Assembly: GCF_003944715.1 (NCBI RefSeq)
Contig: NZ_RWIT01000008.1
Coordinates: 1 to 64,000, forward strand
Length of the DNA: 64,000 nt
Source: Hymenobacter rigui
GTDB taxonomy: Bacteria; Bacteroidota; Bacteroidia; Cytophagales; Hymenobacteraceae
Direction of reading: 5' to 3'
Positions 31,539 through 41,255 of this stretch are shown here, one piece after another; positions within the stretch are counted from its first letter, which is position 1; each line of letters opens with the position of its first letter. Position numbers and translations under genes: made by a program. The notes beneath the pieces were generated by a model. It saw only the letters and a program-made list of their open reading frames with translations, was not told the origin of the DNA and searched no databases.

Positions 31539-33608
31539 ATGTATTCTCTCGCTCTTCCACGGCTGGCCAGCTGGCTGGCTATGTTTATTCTGCTCACGAC
31601 TGCGCTGCCAATTACAGCCCAAAAAGGTACTGAGCCAGCAAATGCCGGTCGGATGAGCACGCTGGCCGGCGTGCCCCCAAACGGTAGCCCCGGCAGCACC
31701 GATGGGCCCGCCTTGCAGGCGCGGTTTAACTGGCCCCGGGGATTGGCCCTGGGGGCCGACGGCACCCTCTACGTGGCCGACACGAAGAATGAAACCATCC
31801 GTGCCATCAGCCCCCAGGGCATCGTCCGCACCCTGGCGGGGCAGACCGGCCGGCCAGGATTTGCGCAGGGCAGCGGACCACAGGCCCGGTTTAACCGGCC
31901 GGTGGGGGTGGTCGTGGATGCGACCGGCACACTGTACGTAGTGGATCAGGGCAATCAGGCGGTGCGCAAGATCACCCCCGACGGCACGGTGAGCACCGTG
32001 GTAGGCCACCCAACCAGCCCGTCTTCTTCCTTTCAGAACTCTGCTTCCCTGCAACTGGTCAAGCCAACGGCCATTGCGTGGGGACCGGGCGGCGACCTGT
32101 ACGTGAGCGATGAAAACCAGGGCAGTATTTACCGCATCAACCCGGCAACGGGGGCGGTGCGCACCTGGCTCAGCACTGAGCAGTACCTGGCCGTGGCCAG
32201 CCAGGCACCCCGGTTCCGGGGCATGGAGCTGGTGAGCCTGGCATTCGACCCCACCGGCACGGGCTACGTGGGCGATGGGCAGGGCGTCATCCGCAAAATC
32301 TCCCCGCAAGGGGTGCTACGCGACTGGGTGGGCACTGCGGGCAGAGGCGGCTTCGAGGATGGTACTGGCCCCGACGGTCAGCTCGGCAACCCCACCGGCC
32401 TAGCCCTGGGCCCCGACGGGACGCTCTACGTGGCCGATAAGCGCTACGCCGTAATCCGGCGGGTGTCGCCGGCCGGGCAGGTCACCACCCTGGCCGGCCA
32501 GGGCGACCAAACGGGCTCCCGGAACGGGCCGGTGGCAACGGCGCGCTTCCTGCTACCGCACGGCCTAGCCCGGGCAGCCGACGGCACCCTCTTCATTGCC
32601 GACGAGCTGGGCAGCTGCATTCGGCGGATTTCGCCCCAGGGGCAGGTGAGCACCTGGGCCGGGGCACCCGTACGCCTGGGCGGCGACGACGGGCCCGGCG
32701 CCACGGCGCAGTTTCAAGCCCCTGAGGCCGTGGCCGTCGATGCGGGTGGAAGCGTGTACGTGGCCGAAGGCGGCGGTATGGCCGTGCGTAAGATTGCCCC
32801 CGATGGGCAGGTCAGTACCTTGTACGGGGGGCAGGAACGCTCCAGCGCCCCGGCCCGGTCTGTGTACCTGCACCATCCCACGGGAGTAGCAGTAGCGCCC
32901 TCCGGCATCGTGTATGTCTCGGAGGCCAGCAGTAATGTCATCTACCAGATTACGCCCCAGGGCAGCATCAGCCTGCTGGCGGGCCGCCCCGGCAGCGACG
33001 GGGGTGCTGTGGACGGGAAAGCAACGGAAGCCCGGTTCAGTCACCCCTCCCACCTGGCAGTGGGCCCGGGCGGCACGGTCTACGTTGTAGACGAATCTAA
33101 TGCTTTGGTGCGTACCATCAGTCCCCAGGGCCAGGTGAGTACGCTGGTTGGGAAGCTGCCCACCTACATGGGGCCGCGGGATCCGCTGCTGGGCACGCCC
33201 ACGGGCCTGGCCGTCGATGCGGCCGGCACCGTGTACGTGAGTGATGGCTCGGGCCACGTGATTCGCCGCATTACTGCGGCCGGCGTGGTAAGCGTTTGGG
33301 CGGGGCAGCCCGGGCAGGCGGGCCACGCGGACGGGCTGGCACGCAGTGCGCGCTTTCAGCATCCAGCGGGACTGAGCCTGGACCGCCAGGGCAATCTATA
33401 CGTGGCTGATCAGCTCAACAGCACGGTGCGGCGGGTGTCACCTGCTGGGGTGGTCACCACGCTGGTGGGCGAGGCGGGCCAGCCGGGCAGCACGGACGGT
33501 CAGGGAGCTGCCGGCCGCTTAAGCCAGCCCTGGAGTGTGGCGGTGGGCCCGGATGGCGCAGTCTACGTTGCCGACTCAGGTAACGCAACGATTCGCGTGG
33601 TGCGCTGA
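31539..33608 (+). CDS. Secreted NHL-repeat beta-propeller protein
   Basis: 689 residues. The signal peptide is ALPRLASWLAMFILLTTALP with ITAQ before the mature start. The rest consists of about ten NHL-type units of about 60 residues. Each contains G-L-A-L/V-x-x-D/G-G-T-x-Y-V-A/S-D, then I-R-R/K-I-S-P-x-G-x-V-S-T-x-A-G. No catalytic motif, sorting domain or membrane anchor is visible. Such propellers usually bind proteins or carbohydrates in the periplasm or at the surface. It shares the NHL fold with the T9SS protein at 20887 but lacks the type IX tail, so it probably stays in the periplasm. Confidence 0.8.
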   Translation: MYSLALPRLASWLAMFILLTTALPITAQKGTEPANAGRMSTLAGVPPNGSPGSTDGPALQARFNWPRGLALGADGTLYVADTKNETIRAISPQGIVRTLAGQTGRPGFAQGSGPQARFNRPVGVVVDATGTLYVVDQGNQAVRKITPDGTVSTVVGHPTSPSSSFQNSASLQLVKPTAIAWGPGGDLYVSDENQGSIYRINPATGAVRTWLSTEQYLAVASQAPRFRGMELVSLAFDPTGTGYVGDGQGVIRKISPQGVLRDWVGTAGRGGFEDGTGPDGQLGNPTGLALGPDGTLYVADKRYAVIRRVSPAGQVTTLAGQGDQTGSRNGPVATARFLLPHGLARAADGTLFIADELGSCIRRISPQGQVSTWAGAPVRLGGDDGPGATAQFQAPEAVAVDAGGSVYVAEGGGMAVRKIAPDGQVSTLYGGQERSSAPARSVYLHHPTGVAVAPSGIVYVSEASSNVIYQITPQGSISLLAGRPGSDGGAVDGKATEARFSHPSHLAVGPGGTVYVVDESNALVRTISPQGQVSTLVGKLPTYMGPRDPLLGTPTGLAVDAAGTVYVSDGSGHVIRRITAAGVVSVWAGQPGQAGHADGLARSARFQHPAGLSLDRQGNLYVADQLNSTVRRVSPAGVVTTLVGEAGQPGSTDGQGAAGRLSQPWSVAVGPDGAVYVADSGNATIRVVR

Positions 33609-33873
33609 AGCCCCTACTTGTCTGCTTTTCTGCAGCACCAGGGTTGGGGCGGGTAGCTGTTAACCCGTTGCGCAGCCTTCGGGTATTCTATCTGCCCCGG
33701 TACTACGTCAATGCCGAGCACTGGCGCTTCCGGAATGGCAAGTGGCAAGTGGAGGGAGCGTAGGCTGTTGTCAGCCAGCAACTGGCTGTGTACCTTCGAA
33801 GCACTCCTCACTTCCCTATTTGCCGTATCCAGCGCCTTCATCTTCTATAAGGTAGGCCGACGCAGTATCGTTT

Positions 33874-35886
33874 ATGCCCTCTTCCCAACGCACCCAGCTG
33901 CCCGCCCTGCTCAGCGGCGTATTCATTTCATTCCTGAGCCTCTCTGCCCGGGCGCAGCCCTTGCCCAGGCCGGTTACCCACGAGCAGCGCGTCACGGCCT
34001 CAAGCATTCCCTTCCGGCGCGGGGCCGCCTGGGGCCTGATGAGCCCGCAGGGCAGGGTATTGGTTGAACCCCGCTACGCTAAGCCCATCAAGCGCTATTT
34101 CCGCGCGCCCCATCTCTGGTACACGAATCAGGCGGGACCTTTACCGGTTGTGCTGCTCAACGAGCAGGGTCAGGAACTCGGCCACTTTAAAACCTTCACG
34201 CAGGCCCCCAATGGGATGGTGGTCGCCACCGGCCGGCGCACCATTACCCTCTTTGATTCTGTTGGTCACCTGCTGCGCGCTACTCCCTACGCCTCCATTC
34301 AGGAGCAGTGGCATCAGGGCCTGGCCATCGTGAAGCTACCCGACTCGGTACGGACCAGCAAGCCCGCCTCCGGGCCCTACACTACGCAGGACGATAAGTA
34401 CATACTACCGGGCCTAGTGGGCCTGATGGACGCGCAGCTGCGGGAAGTGGTGCCCCCCACCTTTCACCACATCGATGGGTACTGGCAGGGCTATGCGCCC
34501 GTCTCCATGATCGACCGGCGCAAGGGCGCCATCGACCGGGCGGGGCGGGTGACTTGGCTTAGCCGGGCCCACGCCGACACGATTGCCCGCGCGTATTTCG
34601 GTGGGTTTTGGGCGGGCTGGTCGAATGAGCGGCAGAGTGCGGCGGCCGTGGACGTGCACGACCGGGTGGTCGTGCCCTTCGGTAAGTACAAAGAGATTAC
34701 GCGCGGTCAGTCGGACCCCTACATTGCCGTCATGCGGCGCGTCCGGCTGGGGGCGGCGCCCAACGGGAAATGGGTGGAGCGCTGGGGCCTGCTCGATACC
34801 ACGTTCCGCGAAATCACGCCCCCGCTCTACGAACGGCTCGAGCAACACGGACGCTGGACAGTGGTAGAGGATGCCCCACTGGGTCCCCAGCAGGTACCGC
34901 AGCGCGGCGCCCTCTACCAGGGCCGGCTGGTTATTCCGGCCCGTAGTCCGCAGGTGTACCCGACCGGGGATCAGCGCTACGCCCTGGCGCTGGAGGCCCG
35001 CCGCGACTCGGCCACGCATACAACTGTCTTTCGCTACGTCTGCTACGGGCCGCAGGGTCCTACCGGTATGGCCGTTGTATCCCTGCAAGCGCCCGCCTAC
35101 CTAGGCCATGGTATCTTCTCCTACCAGAGCTCCTACGAGACCCGGCCGCAGTTGATCCTGGCCAGTGGGCAGAAACCCTTCGACGAGGAGATTACCGGGG
35201 TGTCCACGGCCTACGGGGGGCGCTACTACCAGGTGCGCACGGCCACCAAAGCCGGTTTGTTGGACACGACCGGTCGCTGGGCCGTGCCGCCCAATGCCGC
35301 CTATGACGAGGTGCTGCCCCACCAGCCTGATTCGCTGTTTCTGGTCCGAAAGAATAAACTCGAGGGCCTCGTTACAGCTACGGGCCAGGTAGTAGTACCA
35401 CTAGCCTACACTCGCATTTACAATGGCCCAGGTCGAACCTTTATTGGTAGCAAACCGGATGGTCAGTTGGTGTTGGGCCGCACTGGTCGCGTACTAACGA
35501 CTCTGCCTGATTATAAGGCGGAGGGCAAGAAAGTGTTTAAGCTTGAAATCCTGGCGCCGGGCCTGTCGCTGTTGCACTGGCTCAGTGAGCCAGCCACCTT
35601 GCCTGCTTCTGCTGGCTCAGTGACGGGCTACGGGCGGGGGTTGCTGCTCGTTAATGAGCAGGGCCGGCAGATTTTGCCGGCAGAGGTAACGCAGGTAGGG
35701 CCCGCCAGCAACGGGGTCATCTGGGTGTCCAACGGCTCGGCCTATGCGGTGCTCGACTACCAGGGCAAGCTGCTCACGCCCTTCAAGTATACCAACGTGC
35801 AGCCTTTTTCTCAGGGCATTACCCTGGCCACCACCGGGGGGCAGGAAGTATGGCTGGACTGCTTCGGGAAGGAATATGCGCAGTAA
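33874..35886 (+). CDS. Exported WG-repeat protein
   Basis: 670 residues. Signal peptide LPALLSGVFISFLSLSARAQ. WG-type repeats are visible throughout: RRGAAWGLMSPQGRVLVEPRY near 49, VERWGLLDTTFREITPPLYE near 300, TKAGLLDTTGRWAVPPNAAYDEVLPH near 450, and a last unit YAVLDYQGKLLTPFKYTNVQPF near the C-terminus. Each unit is a short beta element with W/L-G-L-x-D/N-x-x-G. The function of WG repeats is poorly known; surface or periplasmic binding is assumed. The next gene starts 11 bp inside this one, so the two are translationally coupled. Confidence 0.75.
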   Translation: MPSSQRTQLPALLSGVFISFLSLSARAQPLPRPVTHEQRVTASSIPFRRGAAWGLMSPQGRVLVEPRYAKPIKRYFRAPHLWYTNQAGPLPVVLLNEQGQELGHFKTFTQAPNGMVVATGRRTITLFDSVGHLLRATPYASIQEQWHQGLAIVKLPDSVRTSKPASGPYTTQDDKYILPGLVGLMDAQLREVVPPTFHHIDGYWQGYAPVSMIDRRKGAIDRAGRVTWLSRAHADTIARAYFGGFWAGWSNERQSAAAVDVHDRVVVPFGKYKEITRGQSDPYIAVMRRVRLGAAPNGKWVERWGLLDTTFREITPPLYERLEQHGRWTVVEDAPLGPQQVPQRGALYQGRLVIPARSPQVYPTGDQRYALALEARRDSATHTTVFRYVCYGPQGPTGMAVVSLQAPAYLGHGIFSYQSSYETRPQLILASGQKPFDEEITGVSTAYGGRYYQVRTATKAGLLDTTGRWAVPPNAAYDEVLPHQPDSLFLVRKNKLEGLVTATGQVVVPLAYTRIYNGPGRTFIGSKPDGQLVLGRTGRVLTTLPDYKAEGKKVFKLEILAPGLSLLHWLSEPATLPASAGSVTGYGRGLLLVNEQGRQILPAEVTQVGPASNGVIWVSNGSAYAVLDYQGKLLTPFKYTNVQPFSQGITLATTGGQEVWLDCFGKEYAQ

Positions 35887-36880
35887 ACAGCCATTTTTCT
35901 CCAGCAGGTGGGTAACCCGAGTTCTTTTTCTGCTGCTAGCAGGGCTACTGGCCTGCAACCCATCCCAGACGGAAAAGCGCCCCCCACTCCCCGTGCCGCC
36001 CGGCCCAGCGCAGCCGGCCCTATCCCCCGCCAACGCTGCCTTGCCGGCCCGGTTTGTTTCGTTTACTCCGGTCATCGACCGGCGCATTGAGAATGCATCC
36101 GAGCGGGCCCAACCCATCATTGATTCGTTGGCCCGTTTACAGCCCGACTATGAGGCCGCGCGGTACTGCGACTTGGGTGAAACCCTCAATGAGCTGCTCG
36201 GCGCGGATGCCGAGCGGGTAGACCAGGTAGGGCCGTACGTGTTCAACCAGTGGAGTCCCTGGCTGACGAATTACTGCCTGCTGCACGCGTTTCTGGCCGA
36301 CTCCGCCTCCGTTCTGTCGACCACATCCGCGGGAGAACGACCGCGCGGGTATCCGCGGCCGGTACACCTGCCCACCCGCAGCGCCCGAAAACTGTATCTG
36401 GTCGGGGAGCAGCAGGTAGCGCTGCTGGAATTCCGGCCCGATGGTGCGTTTCGGTGTATGATGCTGGGCCACGCTAACCCGTTCGGGGGCGTCGAACACC
36501 AGCTGTATGCCCACGCCGACGCCGAACTGCTGGTGCTCACCACCGTGCACGGTAACATGGGAGCCGGTCGCTGCGCCAGCGGCGAATCGGCTACCTACCT
36601 GCAGGTGTACGACCTGCTCCACGACCAATGGCTGCTCAACGAGCGGGTGGGGCGTAGCGAAACCATGCTAGGTGGCTGCGAAGACGAAAACGGCGCGGAA
36701 GTCGGCAGCCAGGAACTGGAGGTTACCCGCAGCTACCGCGTGCGCGACCAGGGACGCACCCTGCATTTGGGCGGCTATACCGTAAGCGGTGACGCCACCG
36801 ATACCGATACCACGTCGACGGAACTGGCGGAAGGCACCTACCGCCTGCGTCAAGGCCGCTACCAGCGCGTGGGCAATTAA
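35876..36880 (+). CDS. Predicted lipoprotein, coupled to the WG-repeat gene
   Basis: 334 residues from the ATG at 35876, whose codons overlap the stop of the WG gene; longer readings lie inside that gene. Signal VTRVLFLLLAGLLAC has the lipobox G-L-L-A-C. A proline-rich linker (RPPLPVPPGPAQPALSP) leads to a soluble domain with KLYLVGEQQVALLEFRPDG and LTTVHGNMGAGRCASGESATY. No known family is recognised. The coupling suggests it works with the WG-repeat protein, perhaps as its outer-membrane-anchored partner (inference). Confidence 0.65.
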   Translation: MRSKQPFFSSRWVTRVLFLLLAGLLACNPSQTEKRPPLPVPPGPAQPALSPANAALPARFVSFTPVIDRRIENASERAQPIIDSLARLQPDYEAARYCDLGETLNELLGADAERVDQVGPYVFNQWSPWLTNYCLLHAFLADSASVLSTTSAGERPRGYPRPVHLPTRSARKLYLVGEQQVALLEFRPDGAFRCMMLGHANPFGGVEHQLYAHADAELLVLTTVHGNMGAGRCASGESATYLQVYDLLHDQWLLNERVGRSETMLGGCEDENGAEVGSQELEVTRSYRVRDQGRTLHLGGYTVSGDATDTDTTSTELAEGTYRLRQGRYQRVGN

Positions 36881-36947
36881 GGGCGACAACTCGCCTGTTT
36901 GCTCGCTGCTCACAAACGGTCTACTAAGCGCATATTCTAGCCCCACT

Positions 36948-37283
36948 ATGCCAATGCCTTACGCCCTGCTGCTCCTCGATGAAGGCTCTGCTATTACGCT
37001 GGCCGTGGGAATAATGAGAGCAGTGCCCGTGGTCGTGCTCTACGGCGTTTCTTTCTATTTTCTGCTGCACAACCGGCGCACGTCCGAGCAGAAGCCCTTA
37101 GGTCTGCTGCTCGCCCTGGTGCTAGCTGGGATAGGCGTGTATGTGTGGCCGGAGCGCATGCTCTACGAGGAGTATAGCTACTCCACCCGCTTCATGGTGT
37201 GACTCTTGTTTTTAGCGCTGCTCGTGGCAGTACTCGTACTTACTCCTGCCGCCAAGGAGAGCAAAGAATATATCTTCCTGTAG
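36948..37283 (+). pseudogene. Small membrane protein gene split by in-frame TGA
   Basis: The frame opens MPMPYALLLLDEGSAITLAV and runs to a TGA at 37200-37202 after YSYSTRFMV. In the same frame it then continues with LLFLALLVAVLVLTPAAKES to a TAG at 37281-37283. The second part is a clear transmembrane helix, so the TGA probably replaced a W codon (TGG). The full product would have four hydrophobic helices. Without the last helix the shortened product of 84 residues could still be made. Function unknown. Confidence 0.5.
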
Positions 37284-37366
37284 CTTTCTGTTTCACTAGG
37301 AAGTACCCCCGAAAAAGAAGCCGCGACCTAGCCCTTCTATCACGTACCATATAACCATTTACAACA

Positions 37367-37660
37367 ATGCTGTTAACCCTGTTCTTGTCAGAAAACACAG
37401 CCAGTAGCATGTTTTATTCCATGTTGTCGGTGTTGTTTGCCCTGGCCCTGCTGCTTCCCGTCTTATTCCTCTCGCGGCCGACCGCCTCTCCTCCCGCGAA
37501 GGTCGTGGCCGTGGCGCTAGCGGTGCTGCCGGCCTGGCTTGGCCACGGGGTCAACGGAGATTTCGCCTACATGTCGTACGCCTGGCTGGTACCATTCTGC
37601 TCGTATCTGCCCCTCGCTGGGGTGTTGTTAAATCTAGCCCGCAGTGCTGCCAAAGCGTAA
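37367..37660 (+). CDS. Small integral membrane protein
   Basis: 97 residues with three helices (MFYSMLSVLFALALLLPVLF, VVAVALAVLPAWLGHGV, WLVPFCSYLPLAGVLLNL). Opening MLLTLFLSENTA and central W-L-G-H-G-V-N-G-D correspond to MVLTLLLSETTS and W-L-G-N-A-L-S-D-D in the 97-residue protein at 30947-31240. I take them as paralogues. Function unknown. Confidence 0.6.
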   Translation: MLLTLFLSENTASSMFYSMLSVLFALALLLPVLFLSRPTASPPAKVVAVALAVLPAWLGHGVNGDFAYMSYAWLVPFCSYLPLAGVLLNLARSAAKA

Positions 37661-37850
37661 GTCCGAAATCATGGCGCCGGGCTGAAACGCATCCAGTAGC
37701 AAAGAGAAGTGAACGATAGGCAGTTCGGTCCGTTATTGTCAGCCTGTAACGGGCGGGCAACTAGGGCCGATCAAGGAGCAACTATCCCTGATAAATAGCT
37801 TCCATTACTTCCTTGCTCCCACAGCATAGCTACTTTATAAGCAGCCTATC

Positions 37851-38255
37851 ATGCTCCCCATTTTCGGCTCCCTGTTGCTGTCTTCTACCTCGGCAAGCTG
37901 GGTAACCTGGCTCGTGGTGCTTCTGTGGTGGATCCTGCTGTTAAAGTTGATTGTTCCCGCAGTGGCGCTGCTTGTTGGATTGGTGTGGGGTATAATACGT
38001 TATCGGATACTCTGGGCATTCATCTGGGTGCCCTACTATATGATAGGAAACGGTATTTATGAAATATCGAGGCACGCTGATTGGAATTCCGAGGCCTTAT
38101 TATCACTTTCCGATGAGCCAGGGTTGCTGGTACAGTATGCTCCCTTATTCTTAACAGTGCCGTTTTTGATATGCCTACACATATGGTTGTATAAGCGTTT
38201 CACCAGAAAACCGAGTAGTTCGGCGCACAGGTTTGAGAAGGATGGCACGAGCTAA
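37851..38255 (+). CDS. Small membrane protein
   Basis: 134 residues. Opening MLPIFGSLLLSSTSASW is followed by WLVVLLWWILLLKLIVPAVA, then LLVGLVWGIIRY, an amphipathic stretch with YYMIGNGIYEISRHADWNSE, and a last helix LFLTVPFLICLHIWLYKRF with a basic tail. Positive charges after the last helix suggest a cytoplasmic C-terminus. No family recognised. It is more AT-rich than its neighbours, which suggests separate acquisition. Confidence 0.55.
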   Translation: MLPIFGSLLLSSTSASWVTWLVVLLWWILLLKLIVPAVALLVGLVWGIIRYRILWAFIWVPYYMIGNGIYEISRHADWNSEALLSLSDEPGLLVQYAPLFLTVPFLICLHIWLYKRFTRKPSSSAHRFEKDGTS

Positions 38256-38486
38256 AACTTGCTGCGGGAATATGTACTGCGTGACGAATACTCTTCGGTC
38301 AAGATGAGGTGTTTTCGCCTTCATGCTAGCACGTAAGGCCATAACGCCTCGTCCCCGCGGGCTGATCATGAGCCCGGCGTACCGGCACGGCAAGCTATAA
38401 GTAGACTCCGCTCCGGAAATTTTTCTCGCTTACAACCGAAAGCCGTTCTTTCACCTACCGACATGCAGGGAAGGAATAGCATCTAA

Positions 38487-38909
38487 TCAGTTTAGGGCCT
38501 GGGCCACCAAGTAAGTGTCCGCGTTCTGCCCGATAGGGGCCGTGTAATACTTGTAGGATACGTTGTCGGAGGTGCGAAACATCGGACCAAAGTTCTTTTT
38601 AACTTCAGCTGCGATGAATGCCTCGGCTTGCGCGAGCCCATTAGCCGGGATATGCGTCATTACGGTCGAGCATTCGCCCTGCTCGAAGAGGTAGCCAAGT
38701 AGGCGGCCGTCCGTAGTTTTGACCAAAAACACACCTTGCTCTTGCCCCACGAAGGTTTGCTTATTGGCAGTAATTGCCTGCTGTACAAATTCCTTTGGCT
38801 TATTCAGGCACTGTAGCTGCTGGTTAGTAATGACGGGCGCGAGCTCCGTGACAGTCGAGCAGCTGGTCCCCAGCGTGAGGGTAATAGCAAGGGTAACAAT
38901 AGATTTCAT
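38487..38909 (-). CDS. Small predicted lipoprotein
   Basis: 140 residues from ATG 38909: MKSIVTLAITLTLGTSC with the lipobox L-G-T-S-C placing the lipidated cysteine at residue 17. The mature part has AQAEAFIAAEVKKNFG and a C-terminal YKYYTAPIGQNADTYLVAQA. An in-frame ATG lies further upstream (38984), but the shorter start gives a textbook signal. Function unknown. Confidence 0.65.
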   Translation of the reverse strand: MKSIVTLAITLTLGTSCSTVTELAPVITNQQLQCLNKPKEFVQQAITANKQTFVGQEQGVFLVKTTDGRLLGYLFEQGECSTVMTHIPANGLAQAEAFIAAEVKKNFGPMFRTSDNVSYKYYTAPIGQNADTYLVAQALN

Positions 38910-39141
38910 AGCACTATTTGATAAGAGGCAGGAGTTTGGAGGAACAAGATAATGACGAAGGTAAAACTGCGTGATGAAATTCATAGACTGGGGTTCACCG
39001 ATTCTTGATCCCCGGAATCCTTTTTGAGCATAACTTCAGGTATACCTACCACTTTGAAATCGTGGTGACTTTGGTTGCGCGGAATGGGCGGCGACGAGTA
39101 TGGTACTATTAGAATGACAAGCCGCACTTTTTTCTGCTCAT

Positions 39142-39453
39142 TTAGTTAGGGCCGGCTGCCATGCCAGCAACGGCAAACAAAAAATGATACCCTAACACAA
39201 CTAGCACGTCAATTCCCAATAGCAGAGCCAGCCCGATTGACCGACCCCACCGCCGCTGCCACAGCCGCCACCCCAAGAGCCCTACTACCCAGAAAAGCAG
39301 CATCAGGGTCAATAATTCCCAGGCCCAGAACAAGATAATTGGCAAATTTCCATCCCCTCCCTGGTACATCAGGAATGCAAATACTGCCGGTAATAGGAAC
39401 GCTATCAAAAGGTGGGCGGCCCAAAACAGGCAGATGAAGAGTCGATTGGACAT
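39142..39453 (-). CDS. Small membrane protein
   Basis: 103 residues with three or four hydrophobic helices: LFICLFWAAHLLIAFLLPAV, IILFWAWELLTLMLLFWVVG and IGLALLLGIDVLVVLGYHFL, separated by a short basic loop (RLWQRRWGR). The positive-inside rule puts that loop in the cytoplasm. No family recognised. Confidence 0.55.
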   Translation of the reverse strand: MSNRLFICLFWAAHLLIAFLLPAVFAFLMYQGGDGNLPIILFWAWELLTLMLLFWVVGLLGWRLWQRRWGRSIGLALLLGIDVLVVLGYHFLFAVAGMAAGPN

Positions 39454-39595
39454 GAGCGCATTATTTTTAACACAAGAAGTCGGAGAGCATCAAAACGTGG
39501 GGGACATTAGGTGTCAACAAGCTCCTGACCACTGTCAGCTAAGCCCCGGCAATAACTGCTTAGTCTCATTGCCCCATACTTTTTGATGCTCTTCA

Positions 39596-40039
39596 ATGTC
39601 TCATCAGTCTGTTCTCGTTTATCAGAAGCCAGGCTTTCTGCTCTTGGAAGTACATGCCTGCACTACCCAACGCATGTTCGTGGTAGACTTGGCGACACCC
39701 GTACAGCAATTCCTGTGTCCTGTGGAGCCCTCTGAACTGGGCAATTCTTTGCGGCAGCTAGTGCTCCACGCCCGAACTGGGGTGGCTCACCCCACCGACT
39801 GGAAACAATGGGAGCAGCAATGGCTGGTGCATTTGGGTACCCGTTCCAGGCGTGCTTTTTTCAAGGACTGTACCGTATGCGCGATCGACCATTCCAACGG
39901 TCAGTTTGAACTGTGGGCTACCCAGACTAACGCCGTGGGCTCTTCTATGAACATCGGTCAGCCGTTGGTGGTATCCGCGGAGGATGCCAGTGCTCTTGGC
40001 CGAGGGGTACTAAGCATGCTTGCACAAGCACAACGATAA
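39596..40039 (+). CDS. Hypothetical cytoplasmic protein
   Basis: 147 residues with no signal or membrane segment. It reads SVLVYQKPGFLLLEVHACTT, RAFFKDCTVCAIDHSNGQFE and DASALGRGVLSMLAQAQR. Its size, acidic residues and solitary position resemble immunity-type proteins, but no family match is claimed. It might be an orphan immunity gene (speculative). Confidence 0.5.
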   Translation: MSHQSVLVYQKPGFLLLEVHACTTQRMFVVDLATPVQQFLCPVEPSELGNSLRQLVLHARTGVAHPTDWKQWEQQWLVHLGTRSRRAFFKDCTVCAIDHSNGQFELWATQTNAVGSSMNIGQPLVVSAEDASALGRGVLSMLAQAQR

Positions 40040-40135
40040 GCTTTGATGTCAGGTTTAGTGTAAACTGTCAGACTGGCAAAACGCGGTTTAACGGTTACAG
40101 CACTTACCATAACTGAGCAGACTAACTGGTGGGTA

Positions 40136-40615
40136 TCAGTTGAAGCGCTTGAGTATTTTACCCTTCGTTGAGTACACTTCGCTGATATCGAAATACGGAA
40201 TGTCATCACATTGATACAGCATTCCTCGTTCTCCTACCCCAATGTCGTAGCCAAAACGGCCGCGTACCACCACGGTATCAACCTTTCCGTGCCGGACGCG
40301 GTGCTGGTAGTAGCGGTAAAAAGCAGTCGTATCGCCGGCCTTACCACGCGGGTAGGGTACGAGCAGGGAGGTACCGAAAAAGAGGCGACGCACTGCGCTG
40401 GTGGGGTACTCGATTTTCACCACCCGATAGGCTTCTTGGAACTCGTCGCAGCCCCACTCACTGGGCCAGGTAACGGTTACCCGGGTAGGAGGCAGAAACC
40501 GGTGTTGAAGATCATCCACGAGCCCACCGCCTGCGCGATACAGCCACAGGCTCAGCAACAGCAGGACAGGAATAGCTAGTACACCGGCCACGGTTAAGAA
40601 AATCGGCTTCCACAT
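40136..40615 (-). CDS. Membrane-anchored hypothetical protein
   Basis: About 159 residues from ATG 40615 (MWKPIFLTVAGVLAIPVLLL), one N-terminal transmembrane helix followed by a soluble domain with VTVTWPSEWGCDEFQEAYRV, FGTSLLVPYPRGKAGDT and VVVRGRFGYDIGVGERGML. An upstream in-frame ATG (40672) adds 19 residues without a clear role. The domain is probably periplasmic and beta-rich. Function unknown. Confidence 0.55.
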   Translation of the reverse strand: MWKPIFLTVAGVLAIPVLLLLSLWLYRAGGGLVDDLQHRFLPPTRVTVTWPSEWGCDEFQEAYRVVKIEYPTSAVRRLFFGTSLLVPYPRGKAGDTTAFYRYYQHRVRHGKVDTVVVRGRFGYDIGVGERGMLYQCDDIPYFDISEVYSTKGKILKRFN

Positions 40616-40754
40616 GTAGCAAGTTATGGCCGTCAGGAATTCTGACAAGGTAATGGACAATGCATCAGCCATTGGAGCAAGTCCCTAGCTCGCCTTTCCC
40701 GAAGCGGCCACGGTGGTGCCTGGCAATCGGGTGACTCGCCAGGACCCTGGAGCA

Positions 40755-41255
40755 TTATATCCAATAGGGCAGGTTGTCGGGGGAAAAGTACGCCGCCAGC
40801 TCATCAAAATCACCGGCGGCCTGGCACCGCTGTAAGTAGTCCACGGCCGCGGCCGCGTCGGGGTCGGGCACAGACTGCAAGTAGTCCAAGGTCTGTTCAA
40901 TGCCGGCAAAGGCGACGAGTTGAATGTCGAACTCGCAGGCCGTGTCAAAGCTCAGCTGTTTGGTGCGCCAGAGCAGCAGGGCGTCGCGCACGTCCCCGTG
41001 CAGGGCGATAAGGTAGCCGGCCAGGCGCAGCCCTTCCGTCGTGGCCCCACCGCCCTGGGTGTAAGCCTGCACGTAGCGGGCACTCAGGGTGGTGAGCAGG
41101 GCGCGGGCAAACGTGATATTAGGGCGTTGCCGGTAGCAGTGATAGAGGCGCAGGCCCGCCTCCGACTCGTCTTCCTCGTCCGTTAACACTGCAAGAGCTT
41201 GTTCGTTTAGCTGTCCGGTTCTTTCGTAGGTGGTCAGCAGATCACACGTGGTCAT
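40755..41255 (-). CDS. Hypothetical helical protein
   Basis: 166 residues, acidic, mostly helical: LTTYERTGQLNEQALAVLTD, LRLAGYLIALHGDVRDALLL and TACEFDIQLVAFAGIEQTLDYL. No signal or membrane helix. The repeating short helices suggest a TPR/HEAT-like fold. Small acidic all-helical proteins of this type in Bacteroidota accessory regions are often annotated as hypothetical or immunity proteins; I cannot choose. Confidence 0.55.
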   Translation of the reverse strand: MTTCDLLTTYERTGQLNEQALAVLTDEEDESEAGLRLYHCYRQRPNITFARALLTTLSARYVQAYTQGGGATTEGLRLAGYLIALHGDVRDALLLWRTKQLSFDTACEFDIQLVAFAGIEQTLDYLQSVPDPDAAAAVDYLQRCQAAGDFDELAAYFSPDNLPYWI

